This document shows, piece after piece, positions 8,309 to 19,741 of a stretch of DNA of 64,000 nucleotides. The stretch spans positions 1 through 64,000 of the forward strand of contig KK211225.1 of assembly GCA_000621185.1 (NCBI GenBank), given 5' to 3'. Numbering within the stretch: position 1 is the stretch's first letter; each line of letters begins with the position of its first letter. Source of the stretch: Franconibacter pulveris DSM 19144 (GTDB taxonomy: Bacteria > Pseudomonadota > Gammaproteobacteria > Enterobacterales > Enterobacteriaceae). The notes beneath the pieces were generated by a model that saw only the letters and a list, made by a program, of their open reading frames with translations, did not search any database and was not told where the DNA came from. The translations under genes were made by a program, and so were the position numbers.

Positions 8309-9790
8309 ATGGAGACGACCAGCAAATCATTCTGCTCTTACGGCTATGCCCGGGAGCACGGGATAGTGATGGCCGATGAGCAGATCTACATCCGCGAGAA
8401 CACGCCGCTTAGCGCCGTGCTGGAGATGCAGCGCATGATCCACCGCCCTTTTGCGCCGGTCACACTCAGCGCCGAAGCGTTTGATGAAATGCTCTCGCGC
8501 ATCTGGCAGCAGAGCAGCGGCATGTCGCAGCAAATCATGGAAGACATGGATGCCGACATCGATCTGATGGCGCTTACGGAGGAGATCCCGGATAACGAAG
8601 ATTTGCTGGAAAACGACGAAAACTCGCCGGTTATTCGCCTGATCAACGCCATTCTTGGCGAAGCAGTAAAAGAGAACGCGTCGGACATCCATATTGAAAC
8701 CTTTGAGAAAACGTTAAGCATCCGCTTTCGCGTGGACGGCGTATTGCAGTCGATCCTGCAACCGGCGCGCAAGCTCGCCCCGCTGCTGGTATCGCGCATC
8801 AAGGTAATGGCGAAGCTGGATATAGCAGAAAAACGTCTGCCGCAGGACGGGCGCATCTCTCTGCGTATCGGCAAACGCGCCATCGACGTGCGCGTCTCCA
8901 CCATCCCCTCGCAATATGGCGAGCGCGTGGTCATGCGTCTGCTCGATAAATCGAAAATGAAGATGGATTTGAATCAGCTCGGGCTGTCGGAGCAGGACCT
9001 GAACTACATGCGCGGGCTTATCGACAAACCGCACGGCATTATTCTTGTCACCGGCCCGACCGGCTCCGGGAAAAGCACCACGCTTTACGCCGTGCTCTCC
9101 TCGCTCGACCGCAACCAGCGCAACATTCTGACGGTGGAAGACCCTATCGAATATGAACTGGAAGGGGTCGGCCAGACGCAGGTCAACCCGCGCGTGGATA
9201 TGACTTTCGCCCGCGGCCTGCGCGCCATTTTGCGCCAGGACCCGGATGTGGTGATGGTGGGGGAAATCCGCGACAGCGAAACGGCGCAAATCGCGGTGCA
9301 GGCTTCGCTTACCGGCCACCTGGTGATGTCGACGCTGCATACCAACAGCGCCAGCGGCGCGGTCACCCGCCTGCGCGATATGGGCCTTGAGTCCTTTCTT
9401 ATCGGTTCATCGCTGCTGGGGGTCGTCGCCCAGCGTCTGGTCCGCCGCCTCTGTCCGCACTGCAAACAAGAAGTGGAACTCACGCCCCAGGAGGCGGAGA
9501 TGTTCACCTTTTTGCCCCATCCGCCCGAACGCGTCTGGGGGCCAGGCGGATGCGAGAAGTGCCGCAACAGCGGCTATGCAGGCCGCGCCGGCATTCACGA
9601 ACTGCTGGTGATGGACCCGGAACTGCGGCGCGCCATCAACGACAACCTGGATGAGATGTCCATGGAGCCGATTCTGCGCAAAAGTACCCGCAGCCTGCGC
9701 CAGAACGGGCTGCTTAAAGTGGTCCAGGGCATCACGTCGCTTGATGAAGTGATGCGCGTTACCACCACCGGCCAGGGAGATGAAGCGTAA
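8309..9790 (+). CDS. gspE: Type II secretion ATPase GspE
   Basis: This 493-residue cytoplasmic ATPase powers pseudopilus growth. The sequence shows an N-terminal GspL-binding domain, Walker A GPTGSGKST with the lysine at residue 255, an Asp box around NILTVEDPIEYELEG, Walker B DPDVVMVGEIRD, a His box HLVMSTLHTN, and a four-cysteine zinc motif CPHC with CEKC further on. All catalytic elements are intact. It starts 15 bases after gspD behind GGGGAG and overlaps gspF by one base in TAATG, which suggests coupled translation. Confidence 0.96.
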   Translation: METTSKSFCSYGYAREHGIVMADEQIYIRENTPLSAVLEMQRMIHRPFAPVTLSAEAFDEMLSRIWQQSSGMSQQIMEDMDADIDLMALTEEIPDNEDLLENDENSPVIRLINAILGEAVKENASDIHIETFEKTLSIRFRVDGVLQSILQPARKLAPLLVSRIKVMAKLDIAEKRLPQDGRISLRIGKRAIDVRVSTIPSQYGERVVMRLLDKSKMKMDLNQLGLSEQDLNYMRGLIDKPHGIILVTGPTGSGKSTTLYAVLSSLDRNQRNILTVEDPIEYELEGVGQTQVNPRVDMTFARGLRAILRQDPDVVMVGEIRDSETAQIAVQASLTGHLVMSTLHTNSASGAVTRLRDMGLESFLIGSSLLGVVAQRLVRRLCPHCKQEVELTPQEAEMFTFLPHPPERVWGPGGCEKCRNSGYAGRAGIHELLVMDPELRRAINDNLDEMSMEPILRKSTRSLRQNGLLKVVQGITSLDEVMRVTTTGQGDEA

Positions 9791-10995
9791 TGGCCTGGTA
9801 TGCGTGGCGAGCCACGGCGCCGAACGGCAAAGCCGAGCGCGGAACGATGCAGGCGGACACGCCGCGCCAGGTGCGCCAGCAGCTGCGCGAGCAGGGTTTA
9901 ACGCCGGTCAGCATTCAGGAGAGCAGCGCGCCCGGTGCAAGCAAAGCGGGCAGCGGCAAGAAGTTTTCCAGCAATTCGCTGGCGCTTTTTACCCGCCAGC
10001 TCGCCACCCTGACCAACGCCGCGCTGCCGCTGGAGAGCGCCCTGCGGGTTATCGCCCGCCAGACCGAGGATAAGAAACTCGCCCAGGCGCTCACCCTGAT
10101 CCATGAAAAGGTAGTGGAAGGCCATTCGCTCTCCGAGGCGCTGGGAGAATATCCGCAGGCGTTCGACAACCTGTACCGCACGCTGGTCACCGCCGGGGAA
10201 AAAACCGGCCATCTCGGCGGCGTGCTGGATAAGCTTGCGGATTACAACGAAATTCGCCAGCAGATGAAAAGCAAACTGACTCAGGCGATGGTCTACCCCA
10301 TCACCCTGACGATAGTGGCTATCACGGTTATCTCCATATTGCTGGTGGCAGTGGTACCGCAGGTGGTGGGCCAGTTTGTGCAGATGAAGCAGACGCTGCC
10401 GGTCACCACCCGCACGCTTATCGCCGTGAGCGACTTCTTGCAGGCGTACGGGCTGTTCATCGTGGCGGCGATTGTCGGCTCGCTGGTGGGCTTTCGCTTC
10501 TGGCTGAAAAAAGGAGATAACCGGCTGCGCTATCACCGCTGGCAGATCCAGTCTTCGCCCCTGCAGAAGCTCTCCCGGGCGACCAACAGCGCCCGCTATA
10601 TCCGCACCTTGAGTATCCTGCAGGCCAGCGGCGTGCCGCTGCTGGAGGGGATGATTATCTCGGTGGAGGGGCTTGAGAACCTCTTTGTCCGCCAGCGGCT
10701 GATGGAAGCCGCCGACAAAGTGCGCCAGGGGGCGACGCTCAACGCCTCTTTAGAACAGACCCAGCTCTTTCCGCCAATGATGCTTTACATGGTCGCTTCC
10801 GGCGAGGAGAGCGGCGAGCTCGGCCCGCTGATGGCGCGGGCGGCGGATAACCAGGACAAGGCGCTGCAACACCGCATTACCCTGACGCTCTCTATCTTCG
10901 AGCCGGTGCTGGTGGTCTCGATGGCAAGCATCGTGCTTTTTATCGTGATGTCGATTCTGCAACCAATACTGCAACTTAATAACATGGTGGGGTGA
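9790..10995 (+). CDS. gspF: Type II secretion inner-membrane platform protein GspF
   Basis: GspF is the polytopic platform protein that works with GspE and GspL. The 401 residues hold two copies of the T2SSF domain: the first runs from LALFTRQLATLTNAALPLESAL and the second from ARYIRTLSILQASGVPLLEGM. The membrane segments lie near residues 170 to 195, 215 to 235 and 375 to 395. The length is normal. It begins inside the stop codon of gspE (TAATG) and ends 10 bases before gspG. Confidence 0.96.
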   Translation: MAWYAWRATAPNGKAERGTMQADTPRQVRQQLREQGLTPVSIQESSAPGASKAGSGKKFSSNSLALFTRQLATLTNAALPLESALRVIARQTEDKKLAQALTLIHEKVVEGHSLSEALGEYPQAFDNLYRTLVTAGEKTGHLGGVLDKLADYNEIRQQMKSKLTQAMVYPITLTIVAITVISILLVAVVPQVVGQFVQMKQTLPVTTRTLIAVSDFLQAYGLFIVAAIVGSLVGFRFWLKKGDNRLRYHRWQIQSSPLQKLSRATNSARYIRTLSILQASGVPLLEGMIISVEGLENLFVRQRLMEAADKVRQGATLNASLEQTQLFPPMMLYMVASGEESGELGPLMARAADNQDKALQHRITLTLSIFEPVLVVSMASIVLFIVMSILQPILQLNNMVG

Positions 10996-11005
10996 GAGAA
11001 ACGGT

Positions 11006-11482
11006 ATGAACAGAGAAACAGCCAGCCTTCAGACAATGTTCCGCCAGCGCGGCTTCACCCTGCTGGAGATCATGGTGGTCATCGTCATCCTCGGCATTCT
11101 CGCCAGCATGGTGGTGCCGAACCTGATGAGCAACAAAGAGCGCGCGGATAAGCAAAAAGCGGTGAGCGACATCATCGCCATGGAAAACGCGCTCGACATG
11201 TACAAGCTCGATAACCATCGCTACCCCACCACCGAACAGGGGTTGCAGGCGCTGATAACCAAGCCGGAGCTGTCGCCGGTGCCGGAAAATTATCGCCCGG
11301 ACGGCTACATCAAACGGCTGCCGCAGGACCCCTGGGGCAACGATTACCTGATAGTCAGCCCCGGCGAGCACGGCCCTATCGACATTTTCTCCGCCGGTCC
11401 CGACGCGGAGCCAAACACCCCGGATGACGTTTCCAACTGGACGCTGGATAAGAAGTCCGCTGATGAATCGCAGCAAAAATGA
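11006..11482 (+). CDS. gspG: Major pseudopilin GspG
   Basis: This is the major pseudopilin that makes up the pseudopilus. The prepilin site is RQRG/FTLLEIMVV, with glycine at -1, a free N-terminal Phe and Glu at +5, followed by a hydrophobic helix. The C-terminal part has the usual GspG features (YPTTEQGLQAL, LPQDPWGNDY, and an acidic end near DAEPNTPDDVSNW that commonly binds calcium). The 158 residues given here start at ATG 11006 behind GGTGAGAG. A later ATG at 11036 would leave a more typical six-residue leader but has no clear ribosome site. It overlaps gspH by 4 bases (ATGA). Confidence 0.96.
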   Translation: MNRETASLQTMFRQRGFTLLEIMVVIVILGILASMVVPNLMSNKERADKQKAVSDIIAMENALDMYKLDNHRYPTTEQGLQALITKPELSPVPENYRPDGYIKRLPQDPWGNDYLIVSPGEHGPIDIFSAGPDAEPNTPDDVSNWTLDKKSADESQQK

Positions 11483-11997
11483 TGCGCGCGCGGCAACGGG
11501 GCTTCACCCTGCTGGAGGTGATGCTCGCCATCATGATTTTCGCCAGCAGCGCCCTGCTGGTGGTGATGACCCTGCCGGAGCGCAGCGGGCCTGGCATCTT
11601 CGGCCAGCAGTTTAAAACGCTGCTGGAGTATGCCTCCACCCGCGCGGTTATGGAGGGGAACGTGATTGGCATGGTGATAACCGACCGCGAGTTCCGGCTG
11701 GTTGTGCTTAACGCCAGCGAGGCGTCGGCGGAACAGCCCGCGGCGTGGAAGCCGCTTGATGCCGGACGCGTTACCACCCGGGGCGATTTTCCGGAAGAGT
11801 TGCGCGTGTCGCTTGCGCCGCAAAGGCTCGCGGAGTCGCTGGTATCGCCGCCGCAGATCCTCTTTTTGCCGGATGGGGAGAGCAGCGTTTTTACCCTCAC
11901 CCTGAGCGCGACCGGCGATCAGCAGAGTTTTGATGTGATTTCAAAAGGGGCGATGCCGGTAACGCTGGCATTAAGGAATGAACATGGCACACCGTGA
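11479..11997 (+). CDS. gspH: Minor pseudopilin GspH
   Basis: This minor pseudopilin has 172 residues. The prepilin peptidase site is RQRG/FTLLEVMLAIM with Glu at +5. The first hydrophobic helix is followed by a beta-rich domain typical of GspH (QFKTLLEYASTRAVMEGNVIG). It overlaps gspG by ATGA and gspI by 20 bases, as is usual for the tightly packed pseudopilin genes. It is expected to sit at or near the tip complex with GspI, GspJ and GspK. Confidence 0.92.
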   Translation: MMRARQRGFTLLEVMLAIMIFASSALLVVMTLPERSGPGIFGQQFKTLLEYASTRAVMEGNVIGMVITDREFRLVVLNASEASAEQPAAWKPLDAGRVTTRGDFPEELRVSLAPQRLAESLVSPPQILFLPDGESSVFTLTLSATGDQQSFDVISKGAMPVTLALRNEHGTP

Positions 11998-12358
11998 AAC
12001 GGGCATGACGCTGCTGGAGGTAATGGTCGCGCTGGCCATTTTCTCTACCGCCGCGCTGGCGCTGATGAACACCATCAGCGTGAGCAGCAATTACACCGGG
12101 CGGCTTGGCGACGTGCTGCGCGCAAGCTGGGTGGCGGAGAACGTCATTGCTGAAGCCCACCTTGCCAGCAACCGTTTTAGCGAGCAGCCGCAGGAGGGGA
12201 CGGTGAAAATGGGCGGACAAATGTGGCTGTGGCGCACGCAGGCGGTAAAAGACGCCGACGGCGCCAGCAAAAACCAGGTCACGGTTTATATCCCGGAGGA
12301 GAAAACGCGCCCGCTGGCGACGTTAACGGACGCCTCCGTCTGGAGCAGCGATGAATAG
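11978..12358 (+). CDS. gspI: Minor pseudopilin GspI
   Basis: This minor pseudopilin has 126 residues. The cleavage site is RETG/MTLLEVMVAL, with Met at +1, which is characteristic of GspI, and Glu at +5. The remainder includes RASWVAENVIAEAHL and MWLWRTQAV, which match the GspI pattern. It forms the core of the GspI-J-K tip that starts pseudopilus assembly. ATG at 11978 or the in-frame ATG at 11984 could be used. It overlaps gspH by 20 bases and gspJ by 8. Confidence 0.93.
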   Translation: MNMAHRETGMTLLEVMVALAIFSTAALALMNTISVSSNYTGRLGDVLRASWVAENVIAEAHLASNRFSEQPQEGTVKMGGQMWLWRTQAVKDADGASKNQVTVYIPEEKTRPLATLTDASVWSSDE

Positions 12359-13073
12359 CCGCCTGCGCCTGCAACAGGGTTTCACCCTGCTGGAAGTGAT
12401 GATCGCCCTGATGGTGTTCGCGCTTATCAGCATGATGGCCTGGCAGATTATCCATGGCGCGATGGAGAACTCGGCGTTCACCGATAAACAGACGGCGAAC
12501 CTGAGCCAGCTGCAGCTGACCTGGAGCCGCCTTGAGCGCGACCTCACCCAGATGCTGCCGCGCGCCGTCAACGGCGATGACCAGGCGCTGCGTCTTAGCG
12601 AAAACGCACTCTCCTTTACTACCCAGGACGGGCTGGCGAGCTTTGGCAGGCCGCAGGAGCCGGATATTTTGCGCGTCACCTGGCGGCTGAAAGACAACAC
12701 GCTGTGGCGCGAGGTCGCGCCGGCGCTCGACTTAGCCAGCCCCGTCGAAGGGGTGCAGGTGCCGGTGCTGGAGCATGTGAAAAGCGGGCAATGGCGCTTT
12801 TTCGCCGAGGGCTGGCGTAGTGACTGGACCTCGAAAACCGCCATTCCGCAGGGCGTGGAGTTGACCGTCACGCTGGAAAATAACGAAGAGTGGCGCTGGG
12901 TGTTTGTCGTCACCGACGGCTGGCCGATAACGACCGAGGCGGCAGGCGCGCAAGGGGATACGCCGACAGAGCCTGCGCAGGATCCGAACGCCAGCCCGCA
13001 GGAAACTCAACAGCCAGATGCCGCGGGCAACGCGCCCGCTCAACCCACCACCAACACAGGAGCGCAACCATGA
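12351..13073 (+). CDS. gspJ: Minor pseudopilin GspJ with long Pro/Thr/Gln-rich tail
   Basis: This minor pseudopilin has 240 residues. The cleavage site is LQQG/FTLLEVMIAL. The body shows TWSRLERDLTQML and a beta-rich fold ending near WRWVFVVTDGWP, as in other GspJ proteins. After that point, about the last 45 residues are low-complexity Pro, Thr, Gln and Ala (QDPNASPQETQQPDAAG and so on). GspJ is usually about 195 to 205 residues, so the tail is extra. The stop overlaps the gspK start in ATGA. Confidence 0.93.
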   Translation: MNSRLRLQQGFTLLEVMIALMVFALISMMAWQIIHGAMENSAFTDKQTANLSQLQLTWSRLERDLTQMLPRAVNGDDQALRLSENALSFTTQDGLASFGRPQEPDILRVTWRLKDNTLWREVAPALDLASPVEGVQVPVLEHVKSGQWRFFAEGWRSDWTSKTAIPQGVELTVTLENNEEWRWVFVVTDGWPITTEAAGAQGDTPTEPAQDPNASPQETQQPDAAGNAPAQPTTNTGAQP

Positions 13074-14122
13074 AGCTGAGAAGCGACCGGCGCCAGCGCG
13101 GCGTGGCGCTGCTGGTAGTGCTGATCCTGCTGGTGTTGATGTCGGTAATGGCGGCGAAAATCAGCCAACAATTTAGCGGCAATCTGCAGCGCATTCAGTA
13201 TCAGCTGAGCCAACAGCAGCTGCGCTGGGCCATCCTCGGCGCGGATAAACAGGTGCTGAACGCACTGGCGAAAGATATCGCCGACCCGCAAAAAGCGGGC
13301 TCCATCCAGCAGCTTTGGAAAGAGCCGCTGGAACGTATCGACGGCGAAGTGACGCTGAAGAGCGAACTGGTGGACGGACAAAACTGCTTTAACGTGAATT
13401 CGCTGCTGGCGACCGATAGCGCCGCGCCCGCCGCCAGCGCCGCTGGCGAAGCGTCCGGCGCGCCGAACGATGCGGGGGCGCTAACGCCCGAAGCGCAGCA
13501 GGCGAAAATCGTGCAGTCCCTGCTCACCAGCGCCGGCATTAACCCGGCGAGCGCGGAGACGGTTTATCAACAGCTGGAGGATTACCTGGGTGTGGAGAAC
13601 AGCGCCCCGAACGCCGCGCCGCGGGATTTCGCTCCGGCCTACGCCGCGCGCAAGCCGCCCCGCGTTCCGGCGCGCCAGATGATGTTTTCCATCAGCGAGC
13701 TGAAGCTGTTGCCCGATTTTCCGCTGACCTATTACGCGAAAGTCAAAACGCTGCTCTGCGCGCTGCCCGCCACCAAAACGGCGATTAACGTCAATACGCT
13801 GACGCGCGACGAAGCCCCTCTGCTTTCGGCGCTCTTTTTCGGCAGCCTGACTGCGGAAGATGTGATGCGCCTTATCGACCAGCGCCCGGAAGCGGGCTGG
13901 GAGTCGCTCGAGGCGTTTAAGACACAGCTTGAACAGCAGTTTCCGGTGAAGAGCCAGGCGGCGAGCCTTGATAAGTACCTCACCTTAAACAGCCAGTTTT
14001 ACACCCTGTATCACACGGGGAACACAGAGGCGTTAACGCTTCGCAGCGCGGACGCCCTTTATGTCGATACCGCCTCGGGCAACCAGCTGCTCTGGTCCCG
14101 CCGCTATCGCCTCGTCGATTAA
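13070..14122 (+). CDS. gspK: Minor pseudopilin GspK
   Basis: GspK caps the pseudopilus tip. The 350-residue protein has the cleavage site RQRG/VALLVVLILL; as in all GspK proteins, the usual Glu at +5 is absent. It continues with ISQQFSGNLQR, a helical insert, and the conserved INVNTLTRDEAPLLSALF region. The ATG at 13070 overlaps the end of gspJ and begins MKLRSDRRQRG. It is followed 13 bases later by gspL. Confidence 0.94.
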   Translation: MKLRSDRRQRGVALLVVLILLVLMSVMAAKISQQFSGNLQRIQYQLSQQQLRWAILGADKQVLNALAKDIADPQKAGSIQQLWKEPLERIDGEVTLKSELVDGQNCFNVNSLLATDSAAPAASAAGEASGAPNDAGALTPEAQQAKIVQSLLTSAGINPASAETVYQQLEDYLGVENSAPNAAPRDFAPAYAARKPPRVPARQMMFSISELKLLPDFPLTYYAKVKTLLCALPATKTAINVNTLTRDEAPLLSALFFGSLTAEDVMRLIDQRPEAGWESLEAFKTQLEQQFPVKSQAASLDKYLTLNSQFYTLYHTGNTEALTLRSADALYVDTASGNQLLWSRRYRLVD

Positions 14123-14135
14123 AAGGAATGCGCTG

Positions 14136-15302
14136 ATGAAAAACGCATTAATAATAAGAGCGGGCTCCAACCCTGAACAGGCCGTCTGGTGGTGGCCTAT
14201 GGGCGCGGCGGACGAACCCGCTAAGCTTGCAGGCTGGGCGCAGCTTAGCGAACTGGCGTCCCATCCGCTGGCGAACGCGGTCTGCTTGCTTATTCCGGCA
14301 AGCGAGGTGGTGTTTCGCGACTTCACGTTGACAAAAAAAGGCCCTTTCGCCCAGCTGCCGCAGTTTAGCTGGCTGGCGGAAGAGTCGCTGATGGGCGACG
14401 TGGAAGACCTGCACTGGACGGTGGTGCGTAAAGTGGGCAATGAAGTCACCGCGGCGGCTATCAACGCCACCCTGCTCCAGCAAATGCTGGATGCCTGCCA
14501 TGACGCCGGTTTGCAGGTAGTGAAAGCCGTGCCAGACGCCCTGCTGCTGCCCTTTAATCCCGATGGCGCAACCTTTGCTTCGCTGGAAGAGGAGTGGTGG
14601 ATCCGCCCGGGCGAGTCGCAAGCGACGGTGGTCAGCGACACACTGTTGCCCGCCGTCATGGCGCGCCTTGGCGAGGGAAATCACCAGTGCTATGGCGAGA
14701 TGATCCCCGCCTGGCGCGACTCGGTAGAGCCGCAGCCATGGCAGCACCCGCTGCGCCTTATCGTCCCGGAACTGCGGGCGAAAAAATTTACCCTGCTGCA
14801 CGGCGCGTTCAGCCAGCAGGCGGATATTAAAGAAGAGGTGCGCCGCTGGCGCAAACCGCTTATCGGCGCGGTGGTCCTCGCGCTGCTGTTAAGCCTGCTG
14901 CCGCAGCTTGCCAACTTATGGCAGATAAAAACGCAGCAAAAAGCGGCGGAAGCGAGCGTGCAGGCGCTGTTCAAGGCTTATTTTCCCCAGTCGTCCTTTA
15001 CCAGTAATTTGAAGTATCACTTCACACAGCAACTTAAAACGCCGCAGCACGATTTCTTTCAGCATATTGCGCAGCTGGATCAGATAAAAAGCGCGTTTAA
15101 CGACATCGAACTGGGCGTGGTGCGCTATGACGCCGCGCAAAGCGCCTTTACTCTGAACGTGACCGCCCCCGGCAAGGCGCGCGTCGAGGCTTTCGTCAAC
15201 CAGGCGAAACCCGCTTTCGCCTTCGCCATTACTGAAGAAAAAAGCGCGGCGGCGGGCAAACCGTTCTCCGCCGTACTGAAAGGGGAGGCGGTGAAAAAAT
15301 GA
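14136..15302 (+). CDS. gspL: Type II secretion inner-membrane protein GspL
   Basis: GspL links the cytoplasmic ATPase GspE to the periplasmic assembly platform. The 388-residue protein has an N-terminal cytoplasmic actin-like domain beginning MKNALIIRAGSN, one membrane segment at about residues 245 to 265 (PLIGAVVLALLLSLLPQ), and a periplasmic ferredoxin-like domain at the C terminus. The start at 14136 is chosen because AAAAGGAATG lies just upstream and the protein then begins at the usual GspL beginning. It overlaps gspM in ATGA. Confidence 0.92.
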   Translation: MKNALIIRAGSNPEQAVWWWPMGAADEPAKLAGWAQLSELASHPLANAVCLLIPASEVVFRDFTLTKKGPFAQLPQFSWLAEESLMGDVEDLHWTVVRKVGNEVTAAAINATLLQQMLDACHDAGLQVVKAVPDALLLPFNPDGATFASLEEEWWIRPGESQATVVSDTLLPAVMARLGEGNHQCYGEMIPAWRDSVEPQPWQHPLRLIVPELRAKKFTLLHGAFSQQADIKEEVRRWRKPLIGAVVLALLLSLLPQLANLWQIKTQQKAAEASVQALFKAYFPQSSFTSNLKYHFTQQLKTPQHDFFQHIAQLDQIKSAFNDIELGVVRYDAAQSAFTLNVTAPGKARVEAFVNQAKPAFAFAITEEKSAAAGKPFSAVLKGEAVKK

Positions 15303-15778
15303 AGCAGAAACTTATCGCCTGGTTTAGCGCGCGCAACGCGCGCGAGAGAACCCTGGTGCTGCTGATGGGCTTCGCCCTGCTGTGGCTCATCCTGTGGTAT
15401 GGGGTCTGGCTGCCGCTGCAAAACGCCATCGACGAGGGCAAAGCGGCCATCAATCGCGCCCGCGATACCCAGACCTGGATGCTAACTCAGGCGCAGCAGC
15501 ACGACCTGCGGGTGCGCCGGGCGCTGGTTGAAAACCCCCAGCAGGCGTTGACCGAAAGCCTGAAGGCAAACAAGCTCGCGCCGAGCCAGCTCGCCATTCA
15601 GGGACAAAAAGCGACGCTTACGCTTGAGCCTGTCGCCTTCGCCGCGCTCTTTCAGTGGTATGTCGCGCTTAATCGCGCAAGCGGCATTCAGCTTGAATCG
15701 ATTACTCTGACGCCGCTTGCGAAAAACGACAACGCGCTAAAGGTAGAGATGACGCTGTTCTGGGGGAAAGGCTCATGA
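15299..15778 (+). CDS. gspM: Type II secretion inner-membrane protein GspM
   Basis: This 159-residue protein is the partner of GspL. It has a short cytoplasmic tail, one membrane segment at about residues 19 to 40 (TLVLLMGFALLWLILWYGVW), and a small periplasmic domain ending LKVEMTLFWGKGS. Size and form fit GspM. It overlaps gspL and gspO by 4 bases each. No gspN follows. Confidence 0.92.
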   Translation: MKQKLIAWFSARNARERTLVLLMGFALLWLILWYGVWLPLQNAIDEGKAAINRARDTQTWMLTQAQQHDLRVRRALVENPQQALTESLKANKLAPSQLAIQGQKATLTLEPVAFAALFQWYVALNRASGIQLESITLTPLAKNDNALKVEMTLFWGKGS

Positions 15779-16578
15779 GTACGCCGCAGCAACTCTTCTT
15801 CCTGATGCGCGAAGAGTACACCCTGCTTTTTTATATGCAGTGCCTGTTGCTGGGGGCGATTGTTGGCAGTTTTCTCGGCATGGTGATTTCGCGAGGGCCG
15901 CGGCTTGCGCAAGCGGACAGCGCGGTGCTGTATCACCTGAGCTTTCCCGCTTCCCACTGCCACCACTGCCATCATTCATTGAGCTGGTGGGAAAATATTC
16001 CGGTGGTGAGCTGGTTTATTTTGCACGGACAGTGCCATCACTGCGGCGAGCCTATTCCGCGCTGGCTGCCCGGCGTGGAAATAAGCTGCGGGTTGCTCTT
16101 TGTTTTAATGGCGATGGTATTTCACCACCCTGGCGATATTATGGCCGGATGGTTATTGGTGAGCTTCCTGATTATTTTAAGCGTGCTTGACTGGCAATAT
16201 TTATTATTGCCCGACTGCTTCACCCTGCCGCTATTATGGCTCGGCTTATTGTTTAATACTTTTTCCGACAGCGTCGCGCTGCATGACGCTATTCTCGGCG
16301 CGGCGGCAGGTTACGGATTCTTATGGGCGCTTTACTGGTTTTTTCGCTTAGCGATGAACAAAGAGGCGCTGGGCTATGGCGACTTCAAACTGCTGGCGGC
16401 GCTTGGCGCCTGGCTTGGCTGGCAGTCGCTGCCTTACATCTGCCTGATAGCAAGCTGCGTCGGGTTGCTGTTCGCGGCGAAAGAGAGACGGCTTAATACC
16501 GCACTGCCCTTTCCTTTCGGCAGTTATTTAAGTTTCGCCGGACTGTGGGTTTTTATCTGTTATCACTACGGCGGGTAA
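15775..16578 (+). CDS. gspO: Prepilin peptidase GspO
   Basis: This is the membrane aspartyl protease of 267 residues that cleaves and N-methylates the pseudopilins GspG to GspK. Near the N terminus is GAIVGSFLGMVISRGPRL. The zinc-binding cysteine pairs are present (CHHC and, after the next segment, CHHC in GQCHHCGEPIPRW). The two catalytic aspartates lie in SVLDWQYLLLPD and GYGDFKLLAALGAWLGW. Eight or so membrane segments can be traced. It is the last gene of the operon; 213 bases separate it from the first chitinase. Confidence 0.95.
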   Translation: MSTPQQLFFLMREEYTLLFYMQCLLLGAIVGSFLGMVISRGPRLAQADSAVLYHLSFPASHCHHCHHSLSWWENIPVVSWFILHGQCHHCGEPIPRWLPGVEISCGLLFVLMAMVFHHPGDIMAGWLLVSFLIILSVLDWQYLLLPDCFTLPLLWLGLLFNTFSDSVALHDAILGAAAGYGFLWALYWFFRLAMNKEALGYGDFKLLAALGAWLGWQSLPYICLIASCVGLLFAAKERRLNTALPFPFGSYLSFAGLWVFICYHYGG

Positions 16579-16732
16579 TAACGCTTCGACTTATTACGGC
16601 TTTATTACGACATGGGCCACGAACCTTGTCTTAATAATGCCTCACCATCTTTATATTAAGGAGGCCAGGCACCACTAAATTAAGAACTTCCGTTTTATAG
16701 CATTTATCAGGCAAGTCGTTAGGATGCATGCT

Positions 16733-16753
16733 TTTTCTGAATCCCTCAGAAAA
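16733..16753. repeat. Small inverted repeat upstream of the first chitinase
   Basis: TTTTCTGA and TCAGAAAA form a perfect 8-base inverted repeat with a 5-base loop, 38 bases before the chitinase ATG. It could be an operator or a leader hairpin. The rest of the 213-base gap (16579-16791) is AT-rich and probably holds a promoter; I recognise no named site in it. Confidence 0.4.
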
Positions 16754-16776
16754 TGGCAGGCCGGTAACTTATCTGA

Positions 16777-19512
<2,736 letters not shown>

Positions 19513-19563
19513 CCTGCCAGCCGGGCGTGTTGCGCCACGAAGCACACGCCTGAACGTTGGCAC

Positions 19564-19591
19564 GCCGGCGCGAAGACGCGCTCGCGCCGGC
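19564..19591. other. GC-rich hairpin between the chitinase genes
   Basis: GCCGGCGCGA and TCGCGCCGGC pair perfectly over 10 bases with an 8-base loop, 52 bases after the first chitinase stop. No T run follows, so it is more likely a transcript-stabilising or attenuating hairpin than an intrinsic terminator. The rest of the 229-base gap shows nothing I recognise. Confidence 0.5.
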
Positions 19592-19741
19592 AAAGGTGAA
19601 TGACAGGTCTGACGCGGGCGGCGCTGCGGAAGTCTCGCAGCGTTGCCTGTCACCCTGCCGCGTATAGCCCCCTTCGGGCGGACTACGCACAACACCTCAG
19701 CCAACCCCGCAGTTAAGTCAACCAAACAAAGGTCATTCGCT

